A DNA stretch of 64,000 nucleotides from Cyclobacteriaceae bacterium (GTDB lineage: Bacteria; Bacteroidota; Bacteroidia; Cytophagales; Cyclobacteriaceae), in the NCBI GenBank assembly GCA_024644875.1, contig JAHEGY010000007.1, forward strand, positions 17,094 through 81,093. Reading direction: 5' to 3'. This document shows positions 1 to 8,739 of this stretch, piece after piece. A program made the position numbers and the translations under genes. The notes beneath the pieces were generated by a model. It searched no databases. It was not told where the DNA came from and saw nothing but the letters and a program-made list of their open reading frames with translations. Within the stretch, counting starts at the first letter, position 1. Each line of letters starts with the position of its first letter.

Positions 1-2
1 CA

Positions 3-986
3 ACTTATGTAACTTTTATGGTAGCGATGGGGACATCATTGGCAGATAAGGCCTGGGGAAGGGATAGTGCTGTTTACAGAATATCCGGGGTCATTACGGT
101 AATTGGAGGATGGTTCTTTACAGCCTTTAGTGCCTTTGCCGCTGCATTTATTTTAGCTTATTTAATACATATCGGTGGTTTGTTAACCATTATTCTGCTA
201 ATAATAGCAATCATATTAATGGTTTACAAATCCTTCAAGATACACCGAAAACGCGAAAGTGAAAAAGTAGTATATGAGGAAAGAGAATTATTAGGCCTTG
301 AGATTAACGGGGGGAATATCTTGACCTCTTGTAATGATAATGTAATAGGAACACTAACCACAGTCTCTGATCTCTATAACAAATCAATAAATGGATTGAT
401 CAAATTTAAGCGAAAATCCCTGATAAAGGTAGATGAGGAAATTACAAAACTTGACAAAAACATCAAACACATAAAGAATTCTCTCCCACGAATAATTGCC
501 AAACTTCAGGAGGACGATGTGGAATCAGGGCACTATTATGTTCAAGTTGTTAATTATTTAAAAGAAACAGTTAACGCACTAACGTATATTTCAAAACCTG
601 TTTATACATATATAGATAATAATCATAAACCTTTGAATAATGAACAGGAGAAGGAGCTTAATCAACTCAGGGAAGATATAAGCAACTTTTTCAGCTCAAC
701 AATATTGGTACTAAAGGAGAAAGGATTTGTGAATATTGATGGGATTTTATTGGAGCAGAGAAGCTTAATAGATCGATTAACCTCGCTTAGTAAACAGCAA
801 TTGAAACGCATTAAGAATCAGGAAAGTGGAACTAAAAACAGCACTTTATATCTTAATATTATGAATGAGAGTAAAAATCTTTTACTTTTTACTATAAATC
901 TGATTAAAGCTCAGAGAGATTTTCTGGTCTTTAAAACAAATAAGAGTACTACTCCTGTGCTCGAAAAAGAGTTTAAAAAGGAGTAA
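3..986 (+). CDS. Inorganic phosphate transporter, PiT family (5' end outside window)
   Basis: The reading frame is open from base 3, so the start lies outside the window; the Met at 18 is internal. The first ~70 residues form the last membrane segments of a PiT-family phosphate permease, recognisable from GTSLADKAWGRDSAVYR and GGWFFTAF followed by a long hydrophobic helix. The remaining ~250 residues are a charged, helical cytoplasmic tail that resembles the PhoU-like extension common on Bacteroidota PiT proteins. PiT proteins import phosphate with H+ or Na+ across the inner membrane. A second, unrelated phosphate symporter follows 117 bp downstream. Family assignment is firm; the role of the tail is inferred. 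Confidence 0.85.
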   Translation, partial: TYVTFMVAMGTSLADKAWGRDSAVYRISGVITVIGGWFFTAFSAFAAAFILAYLIHIGGLLTIILLIIAIILMVYKSFKIHRKRESEKVVYEERELLGLEINGGNILTSCNDNVIGTLTTVSDLYNKSINGLIKFKRKSLIKVDEEITKLDKNIKHIKNSLPRIIAKLQEDDVESGHYYVQVVNYLKETVNALTYISKPVYTYIDNNHKPLNNEQEKELNQLREDISNFFSSTILVLKEKGFVNIDGILLEQRSLIDRLTSLSKQQLKRIKNQESGTKNSTLYLNIMNESKNLLLFTINLIKAQRDFLVFKTNKSTTPVLEKEFKKE

Positions 987-1049
987 AATAGATAAGAAAA
1001 GATAATGTAGTATTAACAATTTTGCCAAATTGTATCATTTATATTAGAC

Positions 1050-1057
1050 TATCTTTG
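1050..1057 (+). promoter_or_regulatory. Bacteroidota -7 promoter motif
   Basis: TATCTTTG matches the Bacteroidota -7 consensus TAnnTTTG. A TTG lies 17 bp upstream at 1030-1032 as a possible -33 element. It sits 46 bp before the ATG of the Na/Pi symporter gene, so that gene probably has its own promoter. Confidence 0.5.
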
Positions 1058-1103
1058 TCAAATATGGAATAGTGAAAGTTGCCCTACGGGTAACTTTATT
1101 TTT

Positions 1104-2237
1104 ATGAGAAAAACAATAAAGGAAAGCTTAGTTTATTCTGAGAATATGATTGTGTTTACATGGATTGTAAGGATCTCCCTTATAATCTCTATCATATTTA
1201 TATTCCTCCTTGCTATAGATCTGATGATCAATGCACTTTCATCTATCGGGCTTGGTGCAGCCCAGGAATTAATTAAAATTGCGGAAATTCCTTTTATTTC
1301 TTTGTTTATCGGGCTGCTGACCACTGCGTTGATTCAAAGCAGTTCAACAGTAACATCGATAGCTGTGGCTATGGTAGCTTCTGGCACAATCTCTTTGAAT
1401 ATGGGTATTTTCGTTATAATGGGTGCTAATATAGGTACAACTTTAACCAGCGATATAATATCCCTAAGTTATATTACAAGTAAAAGTAAATTCAGGCTGG
1501 CCCTTTCTGCCGGGGTCATACATGATTTTTTCAATATATTTACGACCATAATTATCTTTCCCCTGGAATATTACTATAAGATCTTATCCGGATCAGCGAT
1601 GTATATTACTAAAATTCTTGGAGTTCAGGGCCCAACACCTGATATGGTCGTTTCAAAACCTGTATATTCTATAATAAAGCCTTTAACTCTTGGGATTGCG
1701 GACCTTATCAACAATGATTGGATTGTAGCCGTGATTGGCATACTACTATTGTTTACCGCCATCAAATTGTTCTCAACATACTCCTATAAACTCTTAATCG
1801 GTAAATCAAAAGATAAAATGAAATCTTATATATTCAGCAATCCTTTTAAGTCTTTCTCATGGGGATTGCTGTTTACCGGGGCCTTACAGTCAAGTTCCAT
1901 AACCACTTCCCTATCCGTCCCACTAGTAGCTACCCAAAAAGTGTCGCTCTCCTCAGTGTTCCCATTTATAATGGGGGCAAATATAGGCACCACCATAACA
2001 GCACTGCTAGCTGCAATTTTCAAATCTGAAGCTGCTGTAAGTCTTGCCATTACACATTTAGTCTTTAATTTTATCGGGGTTCTGATATTCCTACCTTATG
2101 CAAAAGTCAGAAGCTTCCCGGTTTATCTGGCCAGAAGATTTGGACTATTGGCCAGTGATAACCGACTCATAGGATTCTTTTATATTATATTGACTTTTTT
2201 CCTGATCCCATTCTTGTTGATCTATTTGTCAAGATAG
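1104..2237 (+). CDS. Na/Pi-cotransporter family protein (NptA/PF02690 type)
   Basis: This 377-residue polytopic inner-membrane protein carries the family's inverted duplication. Each half has a QSSS motif (QSSSTVTS and QSSSITTS) followed by a MGANIGTT loop, and these form the substrate and sodium site in SLC34/NptA proteins. It lacks the PhoU-like C-terminal domain that many bacterial homologues have. It probably imports phosphate with sodium. It lies directly downstream of a PiT transporter on the same strand, so two mechanistically different phosphate carriers are adjacent. The ATG start follows a good -7 promoter motif at 1050. Confidence 0.88.
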   Translation: MRKTIKESLVYSENMIVFTWIVRISLIISIIFIFLLAIDLMINALSSIGLGAAQELIKIAEIPFISLFIGLLTTALIQSSSTVTSIAVAMVASGTISLNMGIFVIMGANIGTTLTSDIISLSYITSKSKFRLALSAGVIHDFFNIFTTIIIFPLEYYYKILSGSAMYITKILGVQGPTPDMVVSKPVYSIIKPLTLGIADLINNDWIVAVIGILLLFTAIKLFSTYSYKLLIGKSKDKMKSYIFSNPFKSFSWGLLFTGALQSSSITTSLSVPLVATQKVSLSSVFPFIMGANIGTTITALLAAIFKSEAAVSLAITHLVFNFIGVLIFLPYAKVRSFPVYLARRFGLLASDNRLIGFFYIILTFFLIPFLLIYLSR

Positions 2238-2413
2238 ATTCACGGTTTTTCAATTTTCCATTTAATTGAACTAAGATAAATAACAGCCTCCAATCAAGCT
2301 GAACTCTAAATTTTAACCTCGCAGAGGACTATATCTTTATAAAACATATTTTCTCGCTTGTTTTTATTATCTTTAAAATCCTGTTAACTTAAATAAAACT
2401 AATAGATATAACA

Positions 2414-2791
2414 GTGAGCGAAAACAAAAAATTCCTGGATATTTTCCGATTAAAAAACATGATAAATGCCCTGATCGGATTTATTGAAACTAAAGTTGAG
2501 ATATATAAGATCCAGTTTAAGGAGGAAATTGCCAAAGCCCTTTCCGTTCTGGTGCTGTTGACGATATTCTCTATGGTGGGGACATTATTCATTCTTTTTA
2601 TAAGTCATTTCTTCAGCCAGTTGTTAAATGATGTCATGGGCAGCAATTATATAGGATATCTTATCGTTTCGGGATTATATCTGGTAATTGGTATGATCAT
2701 ATATTTATTAAGGAAGAAAATAGCAGATTCGATTATTGACATGATGTTTGAGGACGAGGAAACAGAAAACCAAGAAGATTATGAGCAATAA
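2414..2791 (+). CDS. Holin-X-like small membrane protein (DUF1469/PF07332)
   Basis: This 125-residue protein has a short basic N-terminus, a charged amphipathic stretch, two adjacent transmembrane helices (about 40-65 and 75-100) and an acidic tail ending in EDEETENQEDYEQ. This is the pattern of the phage-holin-superfamily-III/DUF1469 proteins common in Bacteroidota, whose role is not established. The start is GTG at 2414, the first start in frame that keeps the amphipathic N-terminus. Its 3' end overlaps the next gene by 11 bp, which implies coupled translation. It is not phage derived as far as the context shows. Confidence 0.6.
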   Translation: MSENKKFLDIFRLKNMINALIGFIETKVEIYKIQFKEEIAKALSVLVLLTIFSMVGTLFILFISHFFSQLLNDVMGSNYIGYLIVSGLYLVIGMIIYLLRKKIADSIIDMMFEDEETENQEDYEQ

Positions 2792-3131
2792 AATTGAAGA
2801 TAAGAAACATGAGTTGCTGAAAGCATCGGATGATTTTGAGCAAACACTCAATGAAGATCTGACGAGTCTCTCTGAATTTGCTACCCAATGGGGAGGACGA
2901 ATATTGCTTATTGGCGGTGCTATGCTAATTTCTTATTTGGGTGTCAGGGCCATTATAGGTAAAAAGAAAGAAGAGGATTCCCTCACAGTCAGCGATGATA
3001 AATTAGCACGGATTAAAAACAGAAATATACTTGTCAAAAGCCTATCTGATAAAGCGGCACTTGTTTTATTGGCATTGATTCGAGAATATATTGTGGAATT
3101 ACTTAGTGACCCGGCGAAAGAAAATGAATGA
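2781..3131 (+). CDS. Small membrane-anchored hypothetical protein
   Basis: I do not recognise this family with certainty. The best start is ATG 2781 (MSNKIEDKKHELLKA), inside the end of the preceding gene, giving 116 residues. It has a charged coiled-coil-like N-terminus, one hydrophobic segment (about residues 38-55) and a second, weaker one near the C-terminus. This resembles the YqjD/DUF883-type ribosome- or membrane-associated proteins often paired with DUF1469. It overlaps the gene before it and the pcrB gene after it, so the three are probably one operon. The function is unknown. Confidence 0.6.
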   Translation: MSNKIEDKKHELLKASDDFEQTLNEDLTSLSEFATQWGGRILLIGGAMLISYLGVRAIIGKKKEEDSLTVSDDKLARIKNRNILVKSLSDKAALVLLALIREYIVELLSDPAKENE

Positions 3132-3891
3132 GGGTATATATGATCAGTTACTGAGATCCTATTCATCAAATCAAAAATCTCTGTCTATCCTGATCGATCC
3201 GGATGTTTATAGTAATGAGGACAGGTTATCACAATTTTTAAAGATCATTGACGGGAACCATGTGAATTATATTTTTGTAGGTGGGAGTCTGATGAAAGAA
3301 CCAGATATTAATCCCTGCATCCAGTTTTTAAAATCCAGAACAGAAATACCAATTGTCCTATTTCCAGGAAACGGGCTATACCTCTCAGAATCTGCAGATG
3401 CCGTACTATTTTTATCATTGATTTCAGGAAGAAATCCTGAATTGCTGATCGGACAACATGTATCTGTCGCTTCAGCAGTGAAAAAAAGTAATATTGAGGT
3501 TATTCCTACAGGTTATATGCTAATTGATGGAGGACGTCCTACTTCGGTATCATATTTGAGTTTTACAAATCCCATACCAAATGATAAGCCCGAAATAGCT
3601 TCTTCAACAGCTATTGCCGGAGAATTGTTAGGCATGAAGTTAATATACCTCGAGGCAGGCAGCGGAGCCTTTACTCCAGTACCGGGATCAATGATACAAC
3701 AGGTACGGAAAGCTATTGATATTCCTTTAATTGTAGGCGGAGGTATTGATAATACGGAGAAAGCAATAAATGCACTTCACGCGGGTGCTGATATGATCGT
3801 GGTCGGAAATAAATTAGAAAAGAATCCGGGATTTATAAAAGATGTTTCTTATGTTTTAAAGAAATTCAATGAATCATTAGATATTCATTAA
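3124..3891 (+). CDS. pcrB: Geranylgeranylglyceryl/heptaprenylglyceryl phosphate synthase (PcrB/GGGPS family)
   Basis: The enzyme is a TIM barrel that transfers a polyprenyl group from polyprenyl diphosphate to glycerol-1-phosphate, making an ether lipid precursor. ILIDPD near the N-terminus, the FVGGS loop, IYLEAGSG and the phosphate-binding VGGGI and IVVGN loops identify the family. The start is ATG 3124, overlapping the previous stop by 8 bp, giving 255 residues; an in-frame ATG at 3091 would add an unlikely basic extension. Bacteroidota members have been reported to use geranylgeranyl diphosphate, but chain length cannot be read from the sequence. It ends overlapping the convergent AraC gene by 15 bp. 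Confidence 0.85.
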   Translation: MNEGIYDQLLRSYSSNQKSLSILIDPDVYSNEDRLSQFLKIIDGNHVNYIFVGGSLMKEPDINPCIQFLKSRTEIPIVLFPGNGLYLSESADAVLFLSLISGRNPELLIGQHVSVASAVKKSNIEVIPTGYMLIDGGRPTSVSYLSFTNPIPNDKPEIASSTAIAGELLGMKLIYLEAGSGAFTPVPGSMIQQVRKAIDIPLIVGGGIDNTEKAINALHAGADMIVVGNKLEKNPGFIKDVSYVLKKFNESLDIH

Positions 3892-4797
3892 GGATTCTCT
3901 TCTCCTCATTTTTCCTGCCGGAATACCAAACATCATCTTAAACCTTCTACAGAAATAAGCGGTATCTTTATATCCAACCTCCCTTCCTATTTCCCGAATG
4001 CTCTTCTTCGTAGTTCTTAGTAAGTTCACAGCCATTTCCATTCGCTGGTATTCTATATAATCCTGAGGATTTATACCGGTCAGCATTTTAAAATATTGTC
4101 CGACATAGTCTTCCGAGACATTGGCTACGCTGGATAATATATTATTTGACAGGTCACCCTGAAGGTTTTCACGGATGTACGTAAAGATATCTATCAATCT
4201 TGGATCCTTGAAATATGTAATGTTCGTTGCGAGTTGTTCGACAAATAATTGATGGTCGATAATATACCGGGTAATTTCCACGACCATATATTCCGTTAAT
4301 GCCTTTACTACCCGTTCATGCCCGGCAGAGGAAGACTCCGATTCAGATAAGATCGTGCTAATAAGAGAATTTATCTGCTTACTTTTAATGATAAAAGGAG
4401 GTATGTCCAGTGATGCGAAAAAATTAACTGAATCAAACACCTTGGCTTCAAATGTGATGTAACTAAAGATCTCCTGTGTTGAATTTGCTATCTCAGAATA
4501 ATTTATACTCTGCAGGAAGGATTCCTTGCGGGTAATATATGCATCGGATGATCCTTTGGAATTCATCGCGTTTCCATAGGTTATGTTTACATTCCTTCCT
4601 CCGGGTATCAATAATACTTCCCCTTTTTGTACAACCTCATGCTCAGGACCGTATCTTAATTCCCCATTGTGAACAATAAAAACAGTGTTTTCTACATCGT
4701 AGAAATTTTCATTGGAAACCGATTGAATAATCTTAATATTCTTCGATTTATTGTACTTTATTCCTAATGATTCAATTATCTTATTATAATCTTCCAT
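3877..4797 (-). CDS. AraC-family transcriptional regulator
   Basis: This 306-residue protein has an N-terminal cupin-like sensor (about 20-100, with GEVLLIPGG) and a linker. The C-terminal AraC/XylS double helix-turn-helix (about 205-300) contains SIREIGREVGYKDTAYFCRRF and the closing FKMMFGIPAGK motif. It should bind DNA near its target promoter in response to a small ligand or signal. The next gene upstream on the same strand is an acyl-CoA dehydrogenase 210 bp away, so the target is not obvious. The 210-bp upstream gap is extremely AT-rich and holds CAAAATTA at 4903-4910, a -7 motif on this strand. Confidence 0.85.
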   Translation of the reverse strand: MEDYNKIIESLGIKYNKSKNIKIIQSVSNENFYDVENTVFIVHNGELRYGPEHEVVQKGEVLLIPGGRNVNITYGNAMNSKGSSDAYITRKESFLQSINYSEIANSTQEIFSYITFEAKVFDSVNFFASLDIPPFIIKSKQINSLISTILSESESSSAGHERVVKALTEYMVVEITRYIIDHQLFVEQLATNITYFKDPRLIDIFTYIRENLQGDLSNNILSSVANVSEDYVGQYFKMLTGINPQDYIEYQRMEMAVNLLRTTKKSIREIGREVGYKDTAYFCRRFKMMFGIPAGKMRRRESLMNI

Positions 4798-5007
4798 CTG
4801 AATATAATTAAACCTTTAACTCTCAAATTGGATAATTTTGCAAAATAGTTATACAATAACGGTAATTAAATTGCAAAATGCAAATTATATATTGTAAAAG
4901 TACAAAATTATTTTGGAATATGTATATCTAGTATGAAATTTTTAATAATGACAATTCTTACAATAGTGTATTTTTGAATTGTATTTAACTAAGATTCAGT
5001 AAAAAAT

Positions 5008-6153
5008 TCAGATAGATTTCAGAATTTCGCGGGCAATTACAAGCCTTTGAATTTCAGACGTTCCTTCATAAATCTGGGTAATTTTTGCATCTCTAAGCAT
5101 TCTCTCTACATGATATTCTTTGACATATCCATATCCTCCATGGATCTGGATGGCTTCGTCAGCCACATCCATCGCTGTTTGTGATGCAACCAGTTTGGCT
5201 ACCGCGCTTTCCTTTGAGAAGGGGATGCCTTTATCCTTCAGATAGGCAGCTTTATAGCAGAGCAGGCGACTTCCTTCAATAGCCGCATGCATATCAGCCA
5301 GTTTGAATTGTATGGCCTGATGCTCGGAGATCGGTTTACCAAAAGATCTCCGTTCCCGGGCGTATTTAATTGATAGATCATGTGCCCCGGAAGCAATGCC
5401 CAATGCCTGGGCAGCAATACCGATCCTGCCTCCGTTCAGAATATTCATGGCGATCTTAAATCCCATTTCAGCACCTCCCAATAAGTTAGATTTGGGGACC
5501 ACAACATCATTGAACATAATAGAATGTGTATCCGAGCTGCGGATCCCAAGCTTATTCTCTTTGGGTCCTACCTGAATGCCATCCAGGTTTTTATCCACCA
5601 CGAAAGCATTGATGCCCCTATATCCTTTGTCCGGATCAGATTGGGCAATAACAATATATATGGAGGCATTGCCTCCATTTGTAATCCAGTTTTTAACGCC
5701 GTTCAGCAGGAAATGATCCCCCTTGTCCTCCGCCTTGGTTTTAATGGCTGTGGCATCAGAGCCTGCTTCTGGTTCAGAAAGACAGAAGGCACCCAGTACT
5801 ATACCCTGAGCAAGTTGGGAGAGGTATTTGGTTTTTAGATCTTCGCTGCCATATTCTTCCAGGCCCCAGCAAACGAGTGAATTGTTTACAGACATGATCA
5901 CAGCAGCAGCGGCATCAATTTTGGAAATCTCCTCGAGGGCAATCACATAGGATATGGTGTCCATGCCGCTTCCCATATACTTCGGGTCAACCATCATGCC
6001 CATGAAACCTAATTCACCCATTTTCTTCACCTGATCATGAGGAAACTGTTGCTTTTCATCCCGTTCCAATATTCCCGGAAGAAGTTCATGTTGAGCAAAT
6101 TCGCGGGCTGTTTCCTGAACGGCCCGATGTTCCTCACTCAGGGAGAAGTCCAT
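5008..6153 (-). CDS. Short-chain acyl-CoA dehydrogenase (butyryl-CoA dehydrogenase type)
   Basis: A flavoprotein of 381 residues, the normal length for the family. It oxidises short-chain acyl-CoA to enoyl-CoA with FAD, or runs in reverse in butyrate formation together with EtfAB. The FAD-binding stretch around FCLSEPEAGSDA and WITNGG, the HGGYGYVKEY region, and the C-terminal YEGTSEIQRL with the likely catalytic base Glu363 are all present. It stands alone: no etfAB, crotonase or thiolase genes are in the window. Whether it acts in beta-oxidation or butyrate synthesis cannot be decided here. Confidence 0.9.
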   Translation of the reverse strand: MDFSLSEEHRAVQETAREFAQHELLPGILERDEKQQFPHDQVKKMGELGFMGMMVDPKYMGSGMDTISYVIALEEISKIDAAAAVIMSVNNSLVCWGLEEYGSEDLKTKYLSQLAQGIVLGAFCLSEPEAGSDATAIKTKAEDKGDHFLLNGVKNWITNGGNASIYIVIAQSDPDKGYRGINAFVVDKNLDGIQVGPKENKLGIRSSDTHSIMFNDVVVPKSNLLGGAEMGFKIAMNILNGGRIGIAAQALGIASGAHDLSIKYARERRSFGKPISEHQAIQFKLADMHAAIEGSRLLCYKAAYLKDKGIPFSKESAVAKLVASQTAMDVADEAIQIHGGYGYVKEYHVERMLRDAKITQIYEGTSEIQRLVIAREILKSI

Positions 6154-6190
6154 AAAATGCTTTTGTTATTGTACTGTATGCAATATAAAA

Positions 6191-6886
6191 TTAATCTCGT
6201 GATCCTCCTAAAAATATCATGACATAATAAAGCAGCGAGACCAACGATCCTAAAGCAGCAACCACATAGGTCATGGCAGCCCACTTCAATGCATCTTTTG
6301 ACATTTTGTATTCCGAAGCATCCACAATATTCCTTTCCTGTACCCAGGCCAATGCCCTGGAACTGGCGTTAAACTCTACAGGGAGGGTTATAAAAGCAAA
6401 CAATGTCAATACACTATAACATCCGATAATTATCATCAGTACAAGATCCGTAGGAAATGAACCATACAAAAACCCGAAACCGAATATGCTGGCCAATACC
6501 ACGAAATTCAGTATCCTTCCACTTGCATTCTGGATTGGTACAAGGGCACTACGGATCTTAAGAGGGGCATAGCCCATGGCATGTTGAACGGCATGTCCAC
6601 ATTCATGGGATGCTACTGCCGCTGCTGCTGCATTTCTTCCATAATATACCTGTTCACTCAAATTTACTGTTTTATTCATTGGGTTATAGTGGTCCGTTAA
6701 ATGCCCTTTGACTGAGGTTACCTGCACATCCCGGATCCCGTTATCAGCAAGCATTAATTCAGCAATCTGTGCCCCGGTTAAATTATTCTTCAAACCAATC
6801 TTTGAATACTTCTTGAATTTGCTTTTTAATTTTGAACTGACTGCAAAACTTACAATCATGAAAAATATAGCTATTACAATGATCAT
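6191..6886 (-). CDS. Zinc metallopeptidase, YugP family (PF04298)
   Basis: This 231-residue inner-membrane protease has an N-terminal membrane helix, a HECGHAVQHA zinc-binding HEXXH motif (about residues 94-103) and two to three C-terminal hydrophobic segments. The ALAWVQER stretch following the third segment is also typical. Substrates are not established for the family. It is the last gene of a leftward cluster and starts 1 bp after the rfaE2 stop, so it is probably cotranscribed with it. Confidence 0.85.
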   Translation of the reverse strand: MIIVIAIFFMIVSFAVSSKLKSKFKKYSKIGLKNNLTGAQIAELMLADNGIRDVQVTSVKGHLTDHYNPMNKTVNLSEQVYYGRNAAAAAVASHECGHAVQHAMGYAPLKIRSALVPIQNASGRILNFVVLASIFGFGFLYGSFPTDLVLMIIIGCYSVLTLFAFITLPVEFNASSRALAWVQERNIVDASEYKMSKDALKWAAMTYVVAALGSLVSLLYYVMIFLGGSRD

Positions 6887-6887
6887 A

Positions 6888-7367
6888 TTAATGTTTTTTA
6901 ATTTTATTAATTATATCTGTGGTTGAATATCCTTCTTTGAGTTCTATCGTTTTGACCTCTCCACCATTTCCAATTACGAATTCAGCGCCAACAATGTTTT
7001 CGACCTCGTAATCTTTTCCTTTAACGAGAATATCTGGTTTCACTTTTTTGATCAATTCAAATGGTGTATCCTCGTCAAATGCAATGACCAGGTCTACGAA
7101 TGACATGGCAGCCAACATCCTTGCCCTTGCATATTCATCATTGATCGGACGATCAGGCCCTTTTATCTGACGAACACTATTGTCAGTATTAAGGCCAACA
7201 ACCAGTTTGTCGGCAAGATCTTTCGATTTCTCAAGATAATCCAGATGTCCAAGATGTAATATATCAAAGCAGCCATTTGTAAACACAACCTTTAATCCGT
7301 TCTGTTTCCAGTCAGTGATTACTTTTAATCCCTCATTGAGCGGCAATATTTTCCGGTTCGTTTCCAT
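6888..7367 (-). CDS. rfaE2: D-glycero-beta-D-manno-heptose 1-phosphate adenylyltransferase (RfaE2-type)
   Basis: This 159-residue cytidylyltransferase-fold enzyme has the nucleotide-binding motif [14 protein letters not shown] and the later [15 protein letters not shown] region. It activates heptose-1-phosphate with ATP to ADP-heptose, the sugar used in the lipopolysaccharide core. In enterobacteria the kinase and adenylyltransferase are fused; here only the adenylyltransferase module is present and no kinase gene is in the window. Its ATG lies inside the end of the upstream flippase gene, an overlap of 35 bp. Confidence 0.85.
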   Translation of the reverse strand: METNRKILPLNEGLKVITDWKQNGLKVVFTNGCFDILHLGHLDYLEKSKDLADKLVVGLNTDNSVRQIKGPDRPINDEYARARMLAAMSFVDLVIAFDEDTPFELIKKVKPDILVKGKDYEVENIVGAEFVIGNGGEVKTIELKEGYSTTDIINKIKKH

Positions 7368-8355
7368 TTGGATTTTTATGTAAGAACAAACTTATAATAA
7401 AACTGATGCCCCCGAATACTACAATCGACACAAATTGAGAAGTATGAAGCAGGGTTGCAAATAACACACCATCTTCCTTGCTGATCCCATACAGCATTAA
7501 GACACCCCCTACGAAAGCATGATAGGTGCCTATCCCACCCTGTACCGGAGCAGCCATCCCCAGTCCCCCGGCCATTAAAATCGATAATCCTGCGAAAAAA
7601 TCCAGATTGGATGTTTCGGGAAAGGAGAAGACGATGATATATGACATCAAATAATACAAGATCCAGATCAAAGCTGTGGAAACAAAAAAGGCCGTTTTTT
7701 CTTTTACATTCCGGATGCTTTTTAATCCGCTGATCAGATCATATAGCACAGGTCTTAATTTCTTATAGAAGTTTGAAGAACGAATGGATTCTCTATTTCT
7801 ACGGAATAAATAGATCCCGATCAAAATCATAAATAGAAGCACTCCGCCCAGAACCAGGTAATTGCCCAGGTTAAATCCTTCAATGACGGAATTAATGTAA
7901 TCGGACAGAAAGTTTTTAAGTGTTTTAAATTCTATAATGATGGTTGAAAAGATCAATACTAATAATAGCAGCAGGTCGATTATCCGCTCGCTTATCACGG
8001 TTCCGAGGGATGCAGGGATGGCTATATTATCTGTTTTCTTTAAGATAGCGCATCTTGTGATCTCCCCCATGCGGGGTAATAGCAGGTTGGCAAAATACCC
8101 TACCATAACTGCTATAAAAGCGCGGAAGGAGTTAACCTGGTAGTTCAATGGTTTAAGGAGTAATGTCCACCTGTATCCACGCAGGAAATGGCTGATAAGG
8201 GATAGGGCTATTGAAATATATACGAAAGTAAAATCTGCTTTTTTAACTTTTTCGAAAAGCGTACCGAGATCGATGTCCCTGAAAACATACCAGAGTAAAC
8301 CAAAGGCTATGATTAAGGTAAAAGTGTACTTTAGAATTGATTTGAGAACTTTCAA
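7333..8355 (-). CDS. Lysylphosphatidylglycerol-synthase-TM/UPF0104 flippase-like membrane protein
   Basis: This 340-residue polytopic inner-membrane protein has about eight hydrophobic helices and the UPF0104 signatures SHFLRGYRW, a [10 protein letters not shown] loop and the late [14 protein letters not shown] segment. It matches the transmembrane half of MprF, which flips aminoacylated lipids, but has no aminoacyltransferase domain. The substrate is unknown. It follows panD by 5 bp and overlaps rfaE2, consistent with an envelope-lipid or lipopolysaccharide role. Confidence 0.8.
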   Translation of the reverse strand: MKVLKSILKYTFTLIIAFGLLWYVFRDIDLGTLFEKVKKADFTFVYISIALSLISHFLRGYRWTLLLKPLNYQVNSFRAFIAVMVGYFANLLLPRMGEITRCAILKKTDNIAIPASLGTVISERIIDLLLLLVLIFSTIIIEFKTLKNFLSDYINSVIEGFNLGNYLVLGGVLLFMILIGIYLFRRNRESIRSSNFYKKLRPVLYDLISGLKSIRNVKEKTAFFVSTALIWILYYLMSYIIVFSFPETSNLDFFAGLSILMAGGLGMAAPVQGGIGTYHAFVGGVLMLYGISKEDGVLFATLLHTSQFVSIVVFGGISFIISLFLHKNPNGNEPENIAAQ

Positions 8356-8360
8356 TGGAA

Positions 8361-8711
8361 TTACTGGGGTAGTTTATTCTTGTCATCCGGAAAAATAACC
8401 ACTGGTTTATGAGATTTTGTCTCCTCAGGTGTCATCGATGCATAGGATATAATTATAATAATATCGCCTACCTGTGCTTTCCTGGCCGCAGGGCCATTCA
8501 AACATACTTCGCCGCTTCCCCTCAATCCTTTAATAACATAAGTTTCAAGTCTTTCGCCATTATGAATATTCACTATCTGGACTTTTTCATTTTCCACTAT
8601 ATTGGCAGCATCCATGAGATCTTCATCCAAAGTGATACTACCAACGTAGTGCAGCTCAGCTTGTGTTATTTTTACCCTGTGAATTTTCGACTTTAATACC
8701 TCGATAAACAT
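8361..8711 (-). CDS. panD: Aspartate 1-decarboxylase precursor
   Basis: This 116-residue proenzyme makes beta-alanine from L-aspartate for pantothenate and CoA. It self-cleaves at Gly24-Ser25 (in [10 protein letters not shown]), and the new N-terminal pyruvoyl group is the cofactor. Lys9 in [10 protein letters not shown], Tyr22 and the [12 protein letters not shown] and [12 protein letters not shown] stretches are conserved. It sits 28 bp after panC on the same strand but has its own -7 motif at 8732-8739. Confidence 0.95.
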   Translation of the reverse strand: MFIEVLKSKIHRVKITQAELHYVGSITLDEDLMDAANIVENEKVQIVNIHNGERLETYVIKGLRGSGEVCLNGPAARKAQVGDIIIIISYASMTPEETKSHKPVVIFPDDKNKLPQ

Positions 8712-8731
8712 TTTATTATCCTTTCAAACCG

Positions 8732-8739
8732 CAAAGATA
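8732..8739 (-). promoter_or_regulatory. Bacteroidota -7 promoter motif before panD
   Basis: Read on the minus strand this is TATCTTTG, a full match to TAnnTTTG, 20 bp before the panD ATG and touching the panC stop codon. It would drive panD and the flippase, rfaE2 and peptidase genes independently of panC. Confidence 0.5.

Noticed and set aside
2414..2791. Holin-like gene as a sign of a prophage
   Set aside because: No lysin, capsid, integrase or other phage gene nearby; the DUF1469 family is chromosomal in Bacteroidota.
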